Shown here piece after piece: positions 25,801 through 37,840 of a stretch of 64,000 bases of DNA. This DNA comes from Callaeas wilsoni (Eukaryota; Chordata; Aves; Passeriformes; Callaeidae): NCBI GenBank assembly GCA_013398955.1, contig VWPU01001293.1:1-64000 (forward strand). The letters run 5' to 3'. The stretch's first letter is position 1. The number at the start of each line of letters is the position of its first letter. The notes under the pieces were generated by a model, which did not search any database, was not told where the DNA came from, and saw nothing but the letters and a program-made list of their open reading frames with translations. Position numbers and translations under genes: made by a program.

Positions 25801-27374
25801 CCTAAGCTTGACTGTTTCTGTCTCTCTCATCTCATGGTGATGATGGGGAGTCACATCAGTAGTGTTCTGAAGTCCTGGGAAGGAAGTTCAAGGGGGAGAC
25901 CCTTGAAGGGTCCTGCTGGGAAGACCTTACAGGTGGGATTTTGTTCCTGTTCAGCCTCAGGGCTGCTTGGGACTAATTTTGTTTATTTTCTCACCCCAAT
26001 CTCATTCCTCATAAGCTCCCAGCCAAGGTTTGAAAGTTGCACAACAGGCTCACTTAATCAAAGGGCTGCTGTTATGTACACAGGGACCAAGGGGGTCTGT
26101 CAGTACTTCGCTGTCCATGAGGTTCACCAGGCAGAAGCCCATCAACTTAGGCACCAGTCAGGTGGCTGCCGGCAAGCATTAAGCCAGCTACAAGCAGCCT
26201 AGGCCAATGCAAACCCAGTTAAGTCCTGAGACTCTGTACTGTCAGGTTGACATAAAGCCTTTTACTAGTGATTGCAAAAAATCATATTCCCTGTCCTAAA
26301 AGAGCCCAAATAATTTTTACTGGGCTACAATTTATGCCATATATAATTGATTAACGTATAAATCAGCCAGTATGAAGATAAGACAGCCATTAAAGACTGG
26401 CTGTTTCAAGCTGTTCCCCAAGGTGATATCACAATGGCTGTCATTCACATTATCTCTGCAGTGCAGCGGGTGGGATGCTCAGGAAGTCTGTCTCTTGTTA
26501 CAACTGACTTTGATTTTAAAACCAAAGAAAGTAGCTCATAATATGCTTTTTTTTTTCTTTTCTGTTGCAAACACAGCTCCTCTTCAGTAACTTCATCTGC
26601 AATTCCTGTAGAGGGATGGACATAACAAATACAGCAAACTAACTTGAAAAATGAACAATAGTAATGAGAAGTAAAGCGTAAGTTTAATGAAGTAGGAAAT
26701 CTGGCTTCATTAGTTCCAGGGTTCACAAAACTGTTTAATGTGTAGCGCCTCAGGCTGGATAAAAGTTGCCCAGAGCCTTTCCTGAATGGTTACAAAAATT
26801 ATGATCCTCACTATGACTGAAAATCCCCTTCCTCTGATGATGGATCTCAAAGGGCTGTAGTGTGTAAAATCCAGTAAGTAAAGAACTCTGTCATAATAGG
26901 GCATCAACAACTCTTGTACTGGATTACTGTATAATAAATGCGATGCTTGTTTCACTAAACTCTTTTGGTTGCTAAAAACAAATCAAACCTCCAAATTAGT
27001 CCACCTCAACCAACAAAAATGGATACAACAGCTGCCAATCCAATGGAGCTGCAGCCCTTCACAAAAAGCTCCAATTTCATTATGCTCACTTCCTACCTTT
27101 CACCTGACAGCACATTATTACTTTTCCTTTTGGATGCCTGATTGAGAACAAAATTCAGGACATATGTAGAGCAGTGGCATTAACAGTACCATCTAGCAGG
27201 AACTCTGCCAGCACTGTGGGATCGGGAAACATTTCTTTGCCTACTGAGTGGGAGTTTCAAGACCACTTCCAAGTATTAATCCCTTTGGGTAAAGTGAATG
27301 GGCAGGTTAGAAAGAGAAAGAGGCAACTAACCACAACACAAAATTAAATTGATTGAAGCAGTTAATATCCTTAC
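22885..27374. other. AT-rich non-coding DNA, no confirmed gene
   Basis: About 4.5 kb. A strong plus-strand acceptor-like sequence (ctttctttttctcctag) ends near 23,797 but no open coding frame follows. A 122-codon plus frame at 25834-26202 lies in moderately GC-rich sequence and matches no family I recognise. Several stretches (for example 24,120-24,420) have the dense, low-repeat look of conserved non-coding DNA, but conservation cannot be judged from one sequence. Confidence 0.5.
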
Positions 27375-27512
27375 CCAGTCTTTCATGCTTTAAACACTGC
27401 CTTTGAAATGAGATGACCAGGACATGATCAGAGGACAGATCTCTCACGTAGCCCAGGAACAGAGGTGTTTGAATCATACAGAGAAAAGGCTGGAAAGTAC
27501 TGTTTAATCCTC
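27375..27512 (-). CDS. Candidate internal coding exon, phase 1-1, unidentified protein
   Basis: On the minus strand a strong acceptor (CTTTTTTTTTGTGCTCAG) precedes 138 open bases that end at a good donor (GACTGG|GTAAGG). The length is a multiple of three and the phase is 1 at both ends, so the exon could be skipped without shifting the frame. The frame, once entered, reads GLNSTFQPF...GYVRDLSSDHVLVISFQRQ...KHERLG, a mixed hydrophobic/charged composition like a folded protein. The same frame stays open upstream (a 118-codon open frame at 27307-27663), so openness alone is not proof. No family is recognised. It could belong to the same right-to-left gene as the exon at 46.5 kb. Confidence 0.38.
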
Positions 27513-28627
27513 CTGAGCACAAAAAAAAAGGTGAAGTCAAGAGACAGAAGACTGTTGTTTGTGTTTTAAAGCTGCATACACCAGGAAGTCTGATCTGGCT
27601 ATTTGTCTTTTGAAATGACAGTATTAGAACATCTTTTCTCCCTCCACTCTCCATCCCATCCATTCACTTCAGATCTTTTCAGAGTCAGAAGCTATACTAC
27701 TATCTAAATCCACAAAACACCATGTGTTGCTCTTTCCCTCTCCTTGGCTTATAGCCAACACTCTGATTATTTTGGGCAAAGCCCTTCATACCACCATTGC
27801 TCCTGACAGAATAAATGATAATCACTGCTCATTTGTCTTCTGCTACTGAAGCTGTGTAAATTGGACCATCATACCATTCAACTGAAGACAAATTTTGCTA
27901 GTTCCCACTTATTATTCATTTCCACAGCAACTTCTCATCAGCAAGTTGTATCCACACAGTTATGAAAAGTGGGCTTAAATTTGGAATTTTATTAGTGTTT
28001 ACTTAAAAATGCTAATGCCAATGCCAAAGACTATTGGAAAGGAATTAATTCTCCTCCCAATATCTTTTAAAACCTACTTCTATAGTGAGCAGATCATAAA
28101 CCATAATCTAACCTCAGTGACTATTTAAAACAAGCTCAATTTAGTCAACTCCAAATTTCCAACAGCAGCAAAACAGAATTTGACCCCTTAATTAAGCCTG
28201 CACTCAAAGTTTGATTCAGAAGAGGATCTGAGTAATGCAATAACACTGAAGCTGCCTACGAGGGTACTCAGCTGGAGACTCAGCTTCTTGTCTGTACTCC
28301 AATGAATTGATCAGTTGTTAAGTGATTTAGACAAGATTCTCACAGCTTAGGAAAAAAAAACAAAGAAGGTAACATCTGTGAAAGTTTCTACATAGAATAA
28401 CTTTTGGTATAACAATCTATATGGTATAAGTAAAGAACTTGTCAGTTCTTTGTTTTGTCTCTGTTAATCTTTTGTGTCTGGTCTTCATGCTTAATATTAC
28501 ATCATCTCTTTTATCAGCAACCACCAAAGCTCCCTTCTGCTCACCAAGGAGTAGGACAATCAAATAACTGGTTTTTAAAAGAGCTTTCTGTATGTATTTC
28601 CATGAACCAATTCCTTTTTTTTCCCCT
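27513..28627. other. Non-coding DNA, nothing recognised
   Basis: Purely AT-rich sequence up to the LTR. A good minus-strand acceptor-like tract lies near 28,345-28,365 but is followed by stops in all useful frames. Confidence 0.55.
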
Positions 28628-29077
28628 TGATGCATTGTAGAGGCTGACCTGGAACAGAGGCCAGACAGAGTGAAAGGATAAAGGGCAGGTATTTATTGAA
28701 ATGCCTTTACAGGGTACACCTTGGGCAGTGCAGGAGCCTCGCAGAGACTACACCCAGGATGGACGACAGTCACACGTTTTTCGGACAGATATAAGTTTTG
28801 TTCATTTGCATATCAGAGGTTAATTGTCCAATTACAGCTTCAGGTAGAGGAGTCCCATTCTGTTAGTTTGCTCCCCCCCAACTCACATTTGTTTACATTT
28901 CTCGGGGCCTGAAACAGTGAGGTGTCCTTGATTCTCAGGCCTAGAGAGGAATTGTTGTGTCTGACAAAAATGGGAAAAGCAGTTGCTAACACTCTATATG
29001 GAGCTCAGAGTTATACACTAAAGAATTGCAAGATTACAAATATATAATGATATAAAAGCTAAAATCCTAAGGCATCA
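28628..29077 (-). mobile_element. Solo LTR of an avian endogenous retrovirus, 450 bp
   Basis: The element begins TGATGC and ends GCATCA, a perfect 6-bp terminal inverted repeat with canonical TG...CA ends. It is flanked by the direct duplication CCCT (28624-28627 and 29078-29081). Internal motifs (the gggtacaccttgggcag region, the gaggttaattgtccaattac region) match an avian retroviral LTR family I recognise from bird genomes. Orientation is minus: AATAAA lies at 28692-28697 read on the minus strand, toward the 3' end of the LTR. An octamer site (ATGCAAAT on the minus strand, 28804-28811) sits in the U3 part. No gag, pol or env follows on either side, so this is a recombined solo LTR. A 4-bp duplication would fit a class I element, but it is too short to be conclusive. 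Confidence 0.82.
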
Positions 29078-30369
29078 CCCTCATAAAAACTTATAACTTT
29101 CTTATCCAGTGTTTTCAAAACCTAGGGAAATTCTAATGCAATAAAAGGTGGGGCAACTGGCGTGTCTGGAAAAGTGAATGCTTTTGAGAGAAAATCAGAC
29201 AAGTGCTTGAAGGGGAAGGAAGTCAAGAAAGTGCTGTGTAAATCTGCAACATTTGCAGGAAGAGGAGAAAAGTCAGAAAGTAGTAGTAGAAAGTAGTAGA
29301 TTTAAAATAACTGAAAGGCCCTCAGAGCAGATCATGAGTCAGAGTTCTTGGTTAGCATGAGAATAGCGGTAGTGAGAAAATACAAGGCAATTTGGTATTT
29401 GTTTAAAACTGTCAAATCTCCTCATCCAAGCCAATCTAAATAGGTTCCATGAAGTCCCCAGTCACTACCTCTCTTCAAAATGCACCTTCCTTGTCTAGAA
29501 CAGTGAACACTGAAACTTGTGCTAAGCACCAACTGATCTTTATCGAGTAATGATCTTTCAAACTAGTGAATGCTCTAGATGCAAAAGATTCTAATACCTT
29601 GTAAAAACTAATAAATCACCTATATACTGTTGTATTTATGACTAAAAGAAAGACACATCTGGAACAACATACAGAGTTACTTTGCTATTTGATATTAGAT
29701 TAAAAAAATTTTTAAAAAATCCAAAGCAATAAATCAACAAATTAAATCTAAAATAGGTAAAAGTTAGTTTAAATGCATGCAGAATAGAGTCATTAGATCT
29801 GAAAGTCCCTGTTTATGAAGAATAATAATCTTGCATTTTACGAGAGGGACAGAAGAATTGCCTAAGAGCAGTCAGAATTCCTCATGTATTTTATCAAAGA
29901 GCTAGTGCCTCAACAATGTATTTTCACTATGATTTTCTGTAGTTCTCATCCCTGATTTAGAATGAGGAGCTCCCTTGTAGTCCTGAAACACTGCCATCAC
30001 CTCCATCTCAAGTACGCATCAAGGCAGAGTGTTAATTCTCTTGCAGATCGTAAATGGAGATAGGTGCAAATGGCAAATGATGATTTGCTAAATAAGCAAT
30101 CCCTAAATGCTCTCTAAAATGAAGACCTTCCCATACTTCAAAAAATAATCTATTTTAACCACCTCTATTGCTACAGCAAACTGAAGAGCAAATTAATACA
30201 ATGCTGCCACTTCAGAAGATGGAAATGCACTCTGATGGATTTAGCTGGATACTAACAATCACAACACCAGAGTTCTTTTATTCATATATCTCACTAAAAG
30301 CTGTATTTCTTGCCTAAAGCCACATAACAATTCTGGGCAAAGCTGCTTACCCGTTTGCAAACAATTAAG

Positions 30370-30485
30370 ACCAAACCACAAAAAATTAAGATCAACCACA
30401 ACAAAACAACAGACCTCCCTCTCCCACCCAAAAAACTTCCAAACACAAAAAAAGGCAAAAAAAATCAACCAAAACCAAACCAAAG
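30370..30485. repeat. A/C-rich low-complexity tract
   Basis: The plus strand is almost entirely A and C here, with repeated aaacc/aaaacc words such as aaccaaaaccaaacc. The complementary strand forms a 78-codon open frame rich in Phe, Trp and Val that is a composition artefact. Confidence 0.7.
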
Positions 30486-32089
30486 GACATCCCAAGAATT
30501 TCAGAAAGCTTAATTAACACTTTGGAGAATCAAATTTGTAGGTGTTACATTCTGTAAGGATTTGTTATGTTCTGACTAGTCTGTGGAGAAATAAGGCCTC
30601 TAATTATATTAGTTCCATGCTGCATACATGTGAACATTGTTTCCTCAAACTCTACCCTTCAAACCTCCTTGAGGTTTTAAATCTGTGCAACTTGAATAAC
30701 AGATCTTTGTTATAAGGTGCTATCAAAAGATTTATGCTTTAATACACTTCCAGGCATTTTTCTTCTAAACTGTTGTCGATAACATTTTTGTATATTTCCT
30801 GAGAGAATTCATTTTATTCCAGGGTGGGGGCAAACACAATGCGCCAGCTAACATTGCAAGTAGAAAATTTTGCTCCAGCCAGCAATCTGAAACGAAGCAC
30901 TCTAAAGGTACACAGGGTTTGCATGGGAAAGAGTAAGAAGTTGCTTTATGAGAGCTCTTTACTACTTTTTCATACAAATAAAGGCGGCTGTGTAGAAAAA
31001 CATATGCTAGAAAAGCCAGTTTTCCTTCATGTCATGCATCAGTAAAGAGATTTTTAGAAACCAAACAAACCATAGACCCAAAGCATATTATGAGACACCT
31101 TTATAGTGAGTGAGTAGCAGCTATGCTCATTAGTGTTGTCTTCCTACCTTTGAAATTTATTCTTTGTTAGCACAGACAAGAGAGTTCATGAAATCTTTGC
31201 CAAGCTACAAAAGCTTGCCAGTTAAGGCCAACATGGAAATATTATGAAGAGAGGAACAGTTATCATAATGACAGATGGACAGTGCATAATAGACAGGAAT
31301 TTACTTCTTCAAGGGTAATTACAAAAGTTGTTGGAAAATAATCAGGCCCTTATTCACCAACCAGGAAGATAGAAGGCAGCTGTACAAATATCAATGTTCA
31401 TTATGAAGTGCAGCCAAAAATGAGAGCTGAGGCTGAACTGGGCATTCTGGAAAAAGATGTCTAAATGCATCATTGCTTCCTGATGAAACTACTCAAAGGT
31501 GGTCACAAGAGTATCTGGAAAAGGATAGCCAGAGAGAAACTACAGTGGCTGGCTATTGATGTGGATATATCAAGGGGTGTTACAGGGTTTTTTTCTGAGC
31601 CCTCTCAGTGTTTGCCCAAGTACCAAGAATGATGAAATGGAGAATAAGTTTGTTGCATTGTCTGATGAGCTCAAGGTGGATATAATGGCAACACACTAAG
31701 AGATTGGGACCAGAATTACAAAAAAACCTAAGGCAATTACATGACAAGAAATATATGATACAGTTTTCCAGGAACAGTCAAATTTCACCCATAAGACAGT
31801 ACCTTATATGCTTAACCGTGGGGAAAAAATGTGGATTAAAGTAGATTTTAAAGACGTGAATCAATAGTGCTCTCCTATTACAGATAAGAAGACATGCAAA
31901 TGAAAGTGCTGCCTGTCAGCATAGGGACATACTTTCACATCACTCAGAAACTGAGAGAGATGCTCTCGAGTGGAGGTTTTTGGGCAGTTTTGAGCATGTT
32001 TGTTAAGAGAGATGGAAAACGGCTGAGCATAACAGAAACCTAGGAAATATATCTGAACAAGAGGGCGTTGTAAAGACAAGAAATAAGAA

Positions 32090-32128
32090 TTAACACCATA
32101 GAGTTAACACCATAGAGTTAACACCATA
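32090..32128. repeat. 14-bp tandem repeat, 2.8 copies
   Basis: The word ttaacaccatagag is repeated head to tail with no mismatch over 39 bases. It is a small perfect minisatellite seed and probably polymorphic. Confidence 0.9.
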
Positions 32129-35100
32129 ACTGTTCAAATATGTAGCAGGCTGTAGAACAGAGGAGAAACATGTCCTGTTTCTCCTTCTCCCCAATGAATA
32201 GGACATGAATGAAGTTAAACTACAGCAAATAAGATTTATAGTAGCTGTTAGGAGAACAAATAGTGATGGTTAAACAGCATAATACACTTCCAGGCAAGAC
32301 TGGGGGTCCTTCATGAGCGGGAGTTTTTAAGAACAAGTTGTCTCGCTGAGAATGGTTTATGTACAACTAATAGTCTTGGGAGGTGACAGTTTTTATTTTC
32401 CTTGATTCTATCCTTCTTATGTGCACACACATACCATGCATCCTATGCATATTCATGTTTGAAAAACTAATTAACTTCATCAAATTTGATCAAATTAATT
32501 TGATCACAATTCTCCTCTGCTCTTTCCAATCTTCCTGTACCGCAGCTCACTTTCCATATCTCTTGGAACCTGTCGTGTTTTTAACTTGATCTTCTTCATT
32601 CCCTACTCCCCTTTTCTTTCCTTATAAGCTGTCATTTTTCTCCTCTGAAAATGTCAGCTACCAGGAAAATGCACAAAAATTAGAGGCTGATAATTTTTGA
32701 CGTGGAAGAATGAAGAATGGGAACATAGGATGCATTTGTCCAATTTGTTCTATCCTTCAAGTCACATTTTTTAATGCTCAGTAATGTTTTTAAAAGTAAT
32801 TTCCAGCTGTGTATTCCTCTCCTTTCCTGTTCTTTAACAGTCAGAACAACTCCACTGCCCGCCACTTCATGACAAGTCTGATCAGAGGCTGCTGCACCCC
32901 CACCTGGCAGCTCTCCTGCCAAACTAAACCCTTTTGGTTGCTCCACTTCTCTGTGCCTCTGCTGTAGCTTTGATCATCTTAGGCTCTTACTACAGTCAGA
33001 AGAAACATAGAGACATTTCCAGAGGACAAGTAAGCCTAGCTGTGGCTCAGATCTGCCCTCTGGAAATATCTCTCTGCCCTGACTACAGAGGGCTTAAATT
33101 GTGAACTTGCCTCTGGGAAATACCATATCCTGAAGAAAAATACGCTGAATTGCCCTCAGAAACCTTTTTTCTTTCAAGACACAAAGTTTTCCCCTGAGGC
33201 AGGGACACCGTCCTGCTGCCAGTTAGTTGGCACATGCTAGGTGCAACAGGGAGAAAGGGGGCATGAAGACTTCTAGAAAATGTCTAGCCTTATTTACAGA
33301 GCTCCTACAAATAACATATGTACTGAAAAGAGTATAGCTCCCTAATGAAGGCTTTCTGATCAGAAATTTGTCCTCACAGGTGAAAAGGCCCTGATGTGGG
33401 AACTCAAGAGCTGCTGACAGAGAGCATTGCCTGGAAAATAGCAGAAACTAAATGGGGCTTTGGAGCATGAAGCCCTGGAAAAAGCCCACAGAGATGCAAA
33501 ATATTAAGTACTTTCTCAGTAGAGAGCAAGCACTTAATGAAATGGGAACATTTGATAGCCCAATAGACAGATAAATAAGACAGGCAGCTATAGATTACAC
33601 AGGTTTCTGGTGACACGATTAATCATGAGAGCACAGCTCATCTGGATAAGGACATTACTAGAATCTCTTTGTTTAGGTCCTTGTAATTTATAGTGTCTGC
33701 ATTATAAAACAGGATTCTCAACAACACATACTACCAGGATTTTTTTACTTGCTTTTCTTTTTCTTTTTTTTTTTTGGAGGAGCTGTATCAAACAAAAAAT
33801 TGCAATCGTCAATTTTTTTTTTTCTCTACAACATCATGATGCCTTAGTTATCCAGATTCTTTTTCCTTGATGACTGAGTTGAACCGTTCAGCTTTTTGGA
33901 TGAAAAAAATATATGTAAAGTTAGAATTTCTCATTGTTTCCATGTTTCTGAATGACACTTTTCATACCCAAACAAGAAATAATTCTGGGGGCTTTTTTTT
34001 CTCTGTATTTGAAGGAAAACTGAAAGCACATTCGCAGGGTATTTCCATTTCTCAAGAAGCACCACATGTTCAATCTACACTGGTATGAAAATTTTCTGAA
34101 CATTTCTGATCTGCTGTTGCACTACCATTTGTGGAGACTGCAAAATAAGCATGGTAGTGGGTTTTTATGACTATCACCTTTACTACTCTTAAGAGTAATT
34201 GTGGCAATAGGCTAATTTCAAATGACAGCAGCCCAAATTGTCTGATTGTGTTAAAACTGGTTGCAATGTCTATGTAAACATATGACTATAAACATCAAAG
34301 TTGAGGCAGGAATTATTCAGTTGAACAGGAGCTTTGAAGTTTTATTTAAAAATTCTCTTTGAAATCACCTATAAAAATGAAATCTAATTTTTGAGTCATA
34401 AAGTTTTCATGTCATCAATGAAAATTAGGTTGGCACAAAAAGACTTACAAATTAAACTATCAATAATTTTGACAGCTAGAAAAATGTAAGCTGATCTTTC
34501 TTCAAAAGAAATCTAAACCACTCTAATCTCCTCATCTTGTTTCAACTATTGTTTCTGATCTGGTCATCAGTTTTCTTTTGAAGATGTTTGCCTCCATTTG
34601 TCTTTTTTTTCATGATAAATAACATAAATAAATAAATTTAAGAGCCAAGCCCAAGTTCCAACCTCTGGCAATGATTACATTTTATGTCCAGAAAAGAACG
34701 CTCTCATGCCATCGAGCATGACAGACGACACATTGTCTTTTCAAATATAACTGGTCTGCCAGCAAAGGAGAATCTGCCCTGCTTTCCTACACCATTACGT
34801 GCTTGCTAGGCATAAGTGGATCCATGAACTGACAGTCTAGCAACAGAGTTAATTCTTTTATTTTGTGTGGTTTTCTCTTCATTTACAGCAGCCTTGTTCT
34901 ACCTCTAAATGCCCACAAAACTGGACTTTAATCAGAAAACACCCCAGCATCTGAAATTTTTAAAACATGGAAATGAAAACAAAAAAACCAAACCCAGAAG
35001 AAAAGAGTCTCTTGCAACCCACGCTATTATCCCCAAAAGATATCAAGAACCACTATGCACCTCAGATTTACAAAGTGATAGTTGACGCTTACTGTCCATC

Positions 35101-35244
35101 ACATCAGATTGCCTCACTTTACATCCAGTGGAGGAGTGTTACTGCCCCAAAACTGCTGCGAGTTCTTAGGAAGTTTTGCATTGGACTGTATATCCCATGG
35201 CATTTTGATATACCATGCTTTGGAAACTGAGTCTATTAAAGACA

Positions 35245-35258
35245 TAGATAGATAGATA
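35245..35258. repeat. GATA microsatellite, about 3.5 units
   Basis: tagatagatagata is a short uninterrupted tetranucleotide repeat. Confidence 0.9.
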
Positions 35259-37779
35259 ATTGAGTATTTTATACCCATGACACAAATAGATAAACGCACA
35301 TACTTATGTACTAAGGTACAACAAAAAGAAAGGGGGGGCTGCTGATTTCATTTGAACAGAGATGGTTTTGTGCTCTCTGATGACTCAAGAGCTAAAAATA
35401 CAGCGTCTACACGCTGTTTTCAACACTCAGGTTCATGGGTAATTTTTTTCTTATTTTATGACCTGCCTTTATTCATGTATTTTGCAGCAGTTTTAATGCC
35501 AGTAATTACCTGGATCTTCGCATTTTGTAGCTGTCTTGTTCTCTTAGAGAACCGAAAAGAACATGGATATGATTAGAAATACTCATCTCTTACATTTTCA
35601 GTAGATCCTCTTCAGCTGTAGCATTCTCCAAATGTGCAAACATAGAATTCATGAATTGTGTATTGATATAAATTATTGAAATCACAAATGATTACAGTTG
35701 TACCATCCTCTGCTGCAATATTAATAAATGGCATAGCAAGTGCAATGAGAATGTGCATTTCTCTGGCAAATTCTCTGCTAAGGCAAGGCCAATAAACTGT
35801 TCTTCCCTTTCCTATCTGTGTTTTTGTTTGTACTATTTCCAAACTCTAATTAAAGTGCATTGTACCTGAGCAGAACAGCTCTAAAGTAAAATTCATGGTT
35901 TGAAAACACCCACTTCAGGTCACTCCTGCTTGAAAAGCTACCCAGGTTTTGCTTCGTTGCCTTTCAGGTACTCTTGATGGTCACCAATCTCTGCCTGCTC
36001 TTCATGTTAAAAACCACACTGACATGAACCTCATCACCCTTTGGAGAATCTTGGGAGACAGGCAAATGCCTGAATGGAATTTGCTGATGATTATTCTTCC
36101 AAGGCTGGATCTCCTGGGGATAGCAATAGTAGGCCAGCAGGAGAACGCTGCTGTTAGAATTGTGCCACAGATAAGGTTGGCAGGTCCTTAATTACCCACA
36201 CTTGAAAACCCGGACAAGTTCTTGCGGAGTTTGTAAAGCTAGTGCTTTTATGTTTTACTGTCAGGACTGTAAGAGAATTTATTTTTTGCTAAGCCCAAAG
36301 TTAATGGGCAGCTTAAAGCACATACGTGCCATGAGATGCTCATGCTGTGTGTACAGGATGAGAGGGAGTGCATACTACAAGCATTTTAGCTTCACAGTGT
36401 TTCTTTCACAATTCATGCTGCCTGGAGACACTGGACATGTCAAGACGCAACTATTCAGTTGGCCAGTGGGTCGTGGAGTCCATGTGGCTACATGAATTTT
36501 TCTCTGAACTCCTACTAATCTCAAAAGAATGATAAAAATAACTGAAAGTGAGGAAAAATAAATAAGATGTGTAAAAAAGAAATGAAAGGCAAAAGCAACA
36601 AAAATGTGGTATAAAAATAATAATACCAAAAATAGAAAAGGCATTCTCTACTGCCACGTGTAGCTTGTGTGTGTGTGCATCCATTCAAGGTTACTGATGC
36701 ACTAAAGCTAGTCCAAAGAACAATCCCCTTTGCCCCCCACAAACTCACACTGTGAACCAAGCACAGTGGGTTCAAGATGCTCAGCATCAATTCTTCTATC
36801 CCACATGTCTACTTGCTTTACGCTGCATTACCTGTTGAAGTAGACACAACTTTTGTTGAACTGACATTTTCTTGAAAACACCATTCTGTGGTGGTGTGCT
36901 CAATGCAAATAAAGAGCTTCCTTTCCAGATAGCAATTTGGATATAAAATAATTGTCCACAATGTGTTTTTTCTACTCCATGTAGCCAGTCAAGATCAATT
37001 CTGTACTCTGGTTATAGCCCCTGTTACCATATCCCCTTTATAAGTCCATTACCAGCTGATTAATAGAGATTCAACTTCTGTATTCCATGGCTTTTAAATG
37101 CATTTGGTCTAAGAATTTAAGCCCTGCAAGTCTGGTATCTGAAATGCATTCCCTTGTGTGTATCTGAGTGCTGACAGATCTCCAGAAGAAACATCACATG
37201 GTCCAGTTGCTTGGGACCTTTAAAGTCAGAGCAGAACTGCTGAGAAAAAAAGAGAGTAATCACAGTATGTATCTTTAAACCCAGATTTAGATGCCCTCCA
37301 TAGGCAATGGAGAAAAGTAGGTATTCTCTAAAGACCAATTCTGCTCAACTAAATTAGGCTCCTTTTCTGAATTACCCTCCAGAGAAATATTTGCTTTCCA
37401 CTGACAACGGAGGGAGTCTGGGGAAAGCAGCTGGCAATGTAAAATCACCAGAGTCATGTTGTGTTAATATCCCCCTGTATCAGGGTTAAAGCCAGAACCA
37501 TACACGGGGCCACTGAAAAGTGACACATACATAGATGCCATCCTCTCCCTTTATTGCCCTGTCTCTATCATAAGGTGTCTTTCTTTCCCAAAGCAACTCA
37601 AACCATCATACCTCTCTTCATTTCATTTGAGAATCCCCCTCTTTCTCTCTCCTCCCCTCCTCATCCTTTGTGTGATTGATGGGGGAGATTCACTGAAAGT
37701 CGCTGTCTGACCACTTATCTCACCTTGCTCAAATTTGCTCAGCATGAAACTGTCAAGCACTAGCTCTTTTACTAAAAGT

Positions 37780-37840
37780 AAGGATGTAGCACAATGGTTA
37801 CACTTCCAGCTGGAAGATAGACTTCAAGCCTGTTTTTTAC
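37780..37840 (+). mobile_element. tRNA-like SINE head, possibly MIR
   Basis: gtagcacaatggttacac resembles an RNA polymerase III A box in the MIR/tRNA context. About 36 bp further on, agacttcaagcctg resembles a worn B box. No convincing SINE body follows, so this may be a fragment or chance. Confidence 0.3.

Larger units (their letters stand above)
29078..37779. other. AT-rich non-coding DNA, no gene recognised
   Basis: About 8.7 kb. It contains an A/C-rich tract (about 30,370-30,485), a 14-bp tandem repeat (32,090-32,128) and a short GATA microsatellite (35,245-35,258). A plus frame at 35949-36191 follows a decent acceptor (ttgcctttcag) but lacks a convincing donor and a recognisable product. 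The T-rich minus frames at 36375-36790 are hydrophobic by composition only. Confidence 0.55.

Noticed and set aside
25834..26202. 122-codon plus-strand open frame
   Set aside because: No splice context, no family features and no codon periodicity that I could see.
35949..36191. Plus-strand exon-like frame after a ttgcctttcag acceptor
   Set aside because: No proper donor, no recognised product; openness over 75 codons can occur by chance.
36375..36790. Hydrophobic minus-strand frames as a membrane protein
   Set aside because: The plus strand is A-rich, so the complement encodes Phe/Leu/Ile-rich peptides by composition; three overlapping frames show the same pattern.
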